A DNA stretch of 64,000 nucleotides from Paenibacillus vini (GTDB lineage: Bacteria; Bacillota; Bacilli; Paenibacillales; Paenibacillaceae), in contig NZ_BOSL01000001.1 of assembly GCF_018403325.1 (NCBI RefSeq), forward strand, positions 248,001-312,000. Reading direction: 5' to 3'. The notes beneath the pieces were generated by a model. The model worked only from the letters and a program-made list of their open reading frames with translations. It searched no databases and was not told where the DNA came from. This document shows positions 60,347 to 64,000 of this stretch, one piece after another; position 1 is the first letter of the stretch; every line of letters begins with the position of its first letter. The position numbers were made by a program, and so were the translations under genes.

Positions 60347-61023
60347 CAGGAGATCACCTCCAGCACGTAGCCTACGCCCCGGATCGTATGAATCTTGACG
60401 GAGGCGTTCAGAAAGGTCAGCTTTTTCCGCAAAAATGAAATATACACTTCCACATTGTTATACTCCGCTTCGGAATCGAAACCCCATAATTTCTCGATGA
60501 TCTGCTCCTTGGACGTTACCGCCTGCTTTCTCGTCATCAGCAGTTCCAGCAGCTCGCTTTCCTTCAAAATCAGCTTCAGCTCTTTCCCGTTACAGCTCAG
60601 CTTCAAGGTTGAGGTATTCAATTCGATGTCTCCAAACTTGAGGCTGTCGTCGGGAACGACCTCGCCTTTACGTCTTAAGGCTGCCCGGATGCGGGCCAGC
60701 AGCTCGCCGGTCGAGAACGGCTTGGCGACGTAGTCGTCGGCGCCGTAATCCAGGCCGGAGATTTTGTCCGAAATTTCGCCCTTGGCGGTGAGCATGATGA
60801 CGGGTGTGGCGATTCCCTCGGAGCGGATCGTCTTCAACAAAGTGATTCCGTCCATCTCGGGCAGCATGATGTCCAGCAGCAGCAAATCATAGATTCCGCT
60901 GAGGGCATTGTCCAATCCGGACCGGCCGTCATGGACGGTGTCGACGGAGTAATTGTTCTTCTTCAATATTTGAGTCAGTGCCTCGGCAAGATGCACTTCA
61001 TCTTCGACGATTAAGATGCGCAT
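60346..61023 (-). CDS. OmpR-family response regulator
   Basis: 225 residues. Receiver 1-115 with acidic pair ED (8-9), phosphoacceptor Asp51 in LLLLDIMLPEMDG, Thr in VIMLTAKG, Lys in DDYVAKPFSTGELLARI; OmpR/PhoB winged helix at 130-225 (ELLMTRKQAVTSKEQIIEKLWGFDSEAEYNNVEVYISFLRKKL ... IRGVGYVLE). First gene of the operon with its kinase. The neighbour across the 450-bp divergent region is the VTC operon, a possible target. Confidence 0.93.
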   Translation of the reverse strand: MRILIVEDEVHLAEALTQILKKNNYSVDTVHDGRSGLDNALSGIYDLLLLDIMLPEMDGITLLKTIRSEGIATPVIMLTAKGEISDKISGLDYGADDYVAKPFSTGELLARIRAALRRKGEVVPDDSLKFGDIELNTSTLKLSCNGKELKLILKESELLELLMTRKQAVTSKEQIIEKLWGFDSEAEYNNVEVYISFLRKKLTFLNASVKIHTIRGVGYVLEVIS

Positions 61024-61214
61024 GGGATGTTGTTCTCCTTCGTTCCTTCATTTTGTGTGGCTATGTAAGTTCATTATAGGAAGGAAACCTTTAATCAATC
61101 TTAATGAAGTTGTCCAAAAGTCACTCCAACAGTGACCCTTTGAACATGTACTTAATGATAGCATCAACCGGCCGGGGCCCGGCAATTTTTTTGTGGATCA
61201 TAGGTTAAGTGCGA

Positions 61215-61380
61215 GTTCAAAAAGTCAGGTTATCAGGACCAAGAAGGTTGGATGAAGCTAGGGACTGAGTAGCGGAGCGTACAGAAGGTACGTGAGCAAC
61301 GAAAGGCCCGGCTGAATTCAAGATTCGACGTCGAATCCTCATCATGAACTGCTTCGTCGTGGAAAGATGACTTTTTGAAC
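61215..61380. repeat. 166-bp element with 13-bp terminal inverted repeats
   Basis: Perfect ends GTTCAAAAAGTCA (61215-61227) and TGACTTTTTGAAC (61368-61380). Inside is a perfect 16-bp palindrome GATTCGACGTCGAATC (61322-61337) and a GTAC...GTAC hairpin. No coding frame. A MITE or mobile regulatory hairpin is likely; a similar element seems familiar from Paenibacillus intergenic regions. Confidence 0.65.
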
Positions 61381-61469
61381 AACCTTTTTAAGTTTCGTTA
61401 AAGGTTGGGGTTGTAAGATAAAGACATGGAAGCAAGCGAGAGCCAAAGCGAAGGAAAGGAGCATGAAGA

Positions 61470-62219
61470 ATGGCGATTGAAGTATTTAACCGTTATGAGA
61501 ACAAATATCTGATGGATACCAAGGCATTCTACAACATCTACAATGATCTGATGGCATATATGGAACCGGATGAAAACAACAAGGATGACAAGTTCTACAC
61601 GATCAGCAATTTATATTATGACTCGGAGCATCACTCCCTCATCCGCACCAGCCTGGCCAAGCCCAAATACCGGGAAAAGCTGAGGATCCGTTCTTATGGA
61701 GTGCCGGGGTGCGAGGACAAGGTTTATCTGGAGCTGAAGAAAAAGGTGTTCGGCCTGGTCAACAAAAGAAGAACGGCGCTAAAGCTGAATGAGGCTTACG
61801 AATTTGTCCGGACGGGCCAGGCGCCCGCTTATCGGAAAGGCATGAACCGGCAGGTCATGCAGGAGATCGAATATTTCCTGAGCCGGTACGAGCTGCAGCC
61901 GATGGTATACCTGGCTTATGACCGGATCGCACTCTTTTGCAAGGGAAACCGGGATCTGCGGATTACGTTTGATACGAACATCCGGTCACGGCGTCATGAT
62001 CTGAAGCTGGAAGCCGGGGGTTACGGCGAGCAACTGCTGGAACGGGGCCAATGGCTAATGGAGGTTAAAGCCGAGAAGACCATGCCGGTATGGCTGTCCA
62101 GGATGCTGTCTGAGCATCAGATGTACCGTACAAGCTTCTCGAAATATGGCAATGAGTACAAAAAATCGATACGCAATAATAAGGCATCTGTTACGGAAAG
62201 GGAGAGAATTGTTTTATGA
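61470..62219 (+). CDS. VTC-domain polyphosphate polymerase
   Basis: 249 residues after AAAGGAG. Tunnel-fold (CYTH-like) polymerase of the VTC domain: FNRYENKYLMDTKAFYNIYNDLMAYM, YTISNLYYDSEHHSLIRTSLAKPKYREKLRIRSYG, VYLELKKKVFGLVNKRRTAL, PMVYLAYDRIALFCKGNRDLRITFDTNIRSR, LMEVKAEKTMPVWLSRMLSEHQMYRTSFSKYG. The basic (K/R) and acidic (E) pairs lining the tunnel are all there. Bacterial VTC proteins make polyphosphate or modify surface polymers. It overlaps the next gene by ATGA. Confidence 0.9.
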   Translation: MAIEVFNRYENKYLMDTKAFYNIYNDLMAYMEPDENNKDDKFYTISNLYYDSEHHSLIRTSLAKPKYREKLRIRSYGVPGCEDKVYLELKKKVFGLVNKRRTALKLNEAYEFVRTGQAPAYRKGMNRQVMQEIEYFLSRYELQPMVYLAYDRIALFCKGNRDLRITFDTNIRSRRHDLKLEAGGYGEQLLERGQWLMEVKAEKTMPVWLSRMLSEHQMYRTSFSKYGNEYKKSIRNNKASVTERERIVL

Positions 62220-62899
62220 TCGAGTCCATTTTTAATTCAACCGCTGCTACGGATACTACCTTATCTTTATCGCATGCCCTTATTACCTTGGCGATCGCCA
62301 TCGTGCTGGGCGCCATCATCAGCTTCACTTATATGAAAACCCAGCCGGCCTACTCCCAAAGCTTCACGCTGACCATGATGATTCTTCCCGCAATCGTGGC
62401 GATCATCATCCTGCTGATCGGCAGCAACATTGCAAGGGCCTTTAGCTTGGCAGGGGCGTTCTCCATCATCCGGTTCCGCAGTGCGCCGGGCGATTCCAAG
62501 GATATATCCTACGTCCTGTTCTCCATGGCGGCCGGATTGTCCGCCGGCGTTGGAGCTTTTGGTTATGCCGTGCTGTTCACAGTTGTACTTTGCGTGCTGA
62601 TGTATGTTCTGAAGGTGATTAAATTCGGCATGAGAAAAGACTCGCAAAAAACCTTGAAAGTAACCATCCCGGAGAATCTGGGATACGAGGAAGCCTTCGA
62701 CGAGGTATTCCGCCAGCATAGCGTCGCATATGAACTGAGGAAAGTCAAAACCACCGAGTTGGGCAGTCTGTATGAACTCGTATACGCCGTCAACCTGGGT
62801 CCGGCCACGAATCAGAAAGATTTTTTGGACGCGATCCGGACCCGCAACGGCAATCTGGATATCACGCTTACGATGAATCCTGCCATGCAGGAATATTAA
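62216..62899 (+). CDS. DUF4956 membrane protein
   Basis: 227 residues, four transmembrane helices in the N-terminal half (ALITLAIAIVLGAIISFTYM, FTLTMMILPAIVAIIILLIG, FSLAGAFSIIRFRSAPGDSKDISYVLFSMAAGLSAGV). The motif AGAFSIIRFRS.PGD..D is the DUF4956 hallmark. The cytoplasmic C-terminus (LKVTIPENLGYEEAFDEVFRQHSVAYELRKVKTTELGSLYELVYAVNL) is a small alpha/beta domain. Conserved partner of VTC polymerases; perhaps it forms a channel or anchor for the product. Coupled by ATGA. Confidence 0.87.
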   Translation: MIESIFNSTAATDTTLSLSHALITLAIAIVLGAIISFTYMKTQPAYSQSFTLTMMILPAIVAIIILLIGSNIARAFSLAGAFSIIRFRSAPGDSKDISYVLFSMAAGLSAGVGAFGYAVLFTVVLCVLMYVLKVIKFGMRKDSQKTLKVTIPENLGYEEAFDEVFRQHSVAYELRKVKTTELGSLYELVYAVNLGPATNQKDFLDAIRTRNGNLDITLTMNPAMQEY

Positions 62900-62924
62900 T
62901 GAGAAGAGAAAAGAGGTTAAAACC

Positions 62925-64000
62925 ATGAAAAATTCTTATAACGTTAAAGCCGCCGCATTTCTGCTTCTGTCCGCCCTGCTGGCGTCGGGATGCAGCACGA
63001 CCACGCTTGCAGGTTCTACGAACGATGCAAACGAATCTTCCATCGATGTAAATTCAACGACGACAGGTACAGGCAACACGGCAAACGTACAATTGGCCAG
63101 CCTGAAGCTGGACGATCTGGTGAAATACGATGAGAACGATACGAATGCCGATTGGAGCGCGGATAAGGCGACATCCATTAACATGAACGGTTCATCCGCT
63201 ACGGTAAGCGGTTCGGGGGCCAAAGCGCAAGGCGGGACCGTCACCATCTCCGCAGCCGGTACCTACGTGCTGAGCGGCAAGCTGGATGAGGGCAGCGTTG
63301 TGGTCGATGCCGGAGACGACGATGTCGTGCATCTGGTGTTGAACGGTGCGCAAGTCCACAATTCCGCCAGCTCGGCGATCGTGGTGAAGAGTGCGGACAA
63401 GACGATTCTGACGCTGGCTGAAGGAACGAACAATGAAGTCTCTGACGGCAAGACCTATGCTGCTTCGGAAGAAGAGCTGACGGCGGCCATTTACAGCAAA
63501 GACGATTTAACCATCAATGGTACGGGCAAGCTAAGCGTTCAAGGCAATTACAAAGATGGCGTCGCCAGTAAGGATGATTTGAAAATCGTTAGCGGCACGC
63601 TCGAGGTTACGGCTGCCGATGACGGCCTCCTTGGCCGCGATGTGGCTGCTGTCAAGGAAGGCGACATCACCATTCAAGCCGGCGGGGACGGGATCAAGAC
63701 GACCAATGACAGTGAGGATGGCAAGGGCAATCTCGTCATTGAAGGCGGTACGTTCCATATCGAATCCGGCAATGACGGGCTCCAGTCGGCAGCCTCGATG
63801 CTGATCGAGGGCGGCACCTTTAGTCTGGTGACGGGCGGAGGAAGCGCCAAAGCCGCACCGCATCAAGAAGAGCGGATGCAGCGCCCTGGCTTCGGAGCCC
63901 AAGATCAAGCGCAGGCCGGCTCTTCTAAACCTGAGGCTGCAACCACGGACACGGCTCAAACGGAAACCGATGCTGCTTCAACAACTGAAGAAAGCGAATC
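62925..64000 (+). CDS. Carbohydrate-binding (Cthe_2159/DUF4353-like) lipoprotein, 3' end outside window
   Basis: 358 codons visible, no stop before the edge. Lipobox LLSALLASGCSTT. The mature part is a right-handed beta-helix with repeated short strands: TVTISAAGTYVLSGKLDEGSVVVDAGDDDVVHLVLNGAQVHNSASSAIVVKSADKTILTLAEGTNNEVSDG, DDLTINGTGKLSVQGNYKDGVASKDDLKIVSGTLEVTAADDGLLGRDVAAVKEGDITIQAGGDGIKTTND. This is the Cthe_2159 pattern (cellulose/pectin-binding family). After it comes a Gln/Ala/Thr-rich tail. Third gene of the VTC operon. Confidence 0.85.
   Translation, partial: MKNSYNVKAAAFLLLSALLASGCSTTTLAGSTNDANESSIDVNSTTTGTGNTANVQLASLKLDDLVKYDENDTNADWSADKATSINMNGSSATVSGSGAKAQGGTVTISAAGTYVLSGKLDEGSVVVDAGDDDVVHLVLNGAQVHNSASSAIVVKSADKTILTLAEGTNNEVSDGKTYAASEEELTAAIYSKDDLTINGTGKLSVQGNYKDGVASKDDLKIVSGTLEVTAADDGLLGRDVAAVKEGDITIQAGGDGIKTTNDSEDGKGNLVIEGGTFHIESGNDGLQSAASMLIEGGTFSLVTGGGSAKAAPHQEERMQRPGFGAQDQAQAGSSKPEAATTDTAQTETDAASTTEESE

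Noticed and set aside
62267-62926. 219-codon minus-strand frame opposite the DUF4956 gene
   Set aside because: Shadow of a gene with clear membrane and family motifs.
1-64000. tRNA genes, rRNA genes, CRISPR arrays, prophage or complete transposase genes
   Set aside because: Looked for and not seen; reading by eye could miss a single tRNA.

Overview
The window reads as chromosome of a spore-forming, low-to-mid GC Gram-positive of the Paenibacillus type. The evidence is Bacillus-like genes in Paenibacillus-like settings: HprK-family kinase, ansR-ansA-ansB, coat-F/adhB sporulation cluster, YugN, NamA, Gly T-box before a single-chain glycyl-tRNA synthetase, Mn2+ riboswitch before a TerC protein. 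Strong Shine-Dalgarno sites, frequent TTG/GTG starts and many Rho-independent terminators fit. No rRNA, tRNA, CRISPR array, prophage or complete insertion sequence was recognised.

Layout. 0-3.8 kb: HAD-hydrolase tail, HprK-family kinase, secreted stalk-domain protein, spermidine-synthase-like protein, deoxynucleoside kinase. 3.8-7.9 kb: a tight operon for NAD salvage and ADP-ribose chemistry (pnuC, nadR, NrtR-like Nudix regulator, NADAR protein, bacterial PARG) behind a 25-bp near-perfect palindrome; this is the most system-like locus. 8-20 kb: MerR regulator with a 19-bp-spacer promoter, GNAT, large GH3 glycosidase with an inserted beta-trefoil-like domain, membrane protein and mqo sharing a promoter-like block, deaminase, a decayed MFS transporter, and an A+T-rich S1 protease. 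20-27 kb: ansR/ansAB, then a TetR-permease-ATPase efflux cassette with perfect TGACACATGTGTCA palindromes like heme-efflux operators, SseB-family protein. 27-36 kb: hydroxyacyl-CoA dehydrogenase; carboxynorspermidine synthase and decarboxylase behind a ~500-nt structured leader with a terminator; SDR; SUKH and YwqG-like pair; second MerR; lipoprotein amidohydrolase.

37-50 kb: sporulation cluster with alcohol dehydrogenase between two pairs of coat-F-type genes; MRJP/yellow-like protein; ChbG remnant; collagen-like protein without a normal start codon; T-box/glyQS; lipoprotein; YugN; CE2-like esterase; AAC(3)-family protein; MarR/namA. 49.5-51 kb: a low-GC matrixin cassette flanked by a ~52-bp direct repeat of the namA terminator. 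51-64 kb: TPR and flavin-binding stress proteins, interspersed repeat next to a VOC-gene stump, sialate O-acetylesterase, CdsA-like enzyme, papain-like amidase, Mn2+ riboswitch/TerC, divergent IF-3 paralogue, two-component system with a Met/Gly-rich sensor loop, a terminal-inverted-repeat element, and a VTC polyphosphate polymerase - DUF4956 - carbohydrate-binding lipoprotein operon cut by the window edge.

Gene families come from reading translations by eye. No database search, folding program or alignment was run, so domain names are recognition calls and RNA structures are hand-paired.
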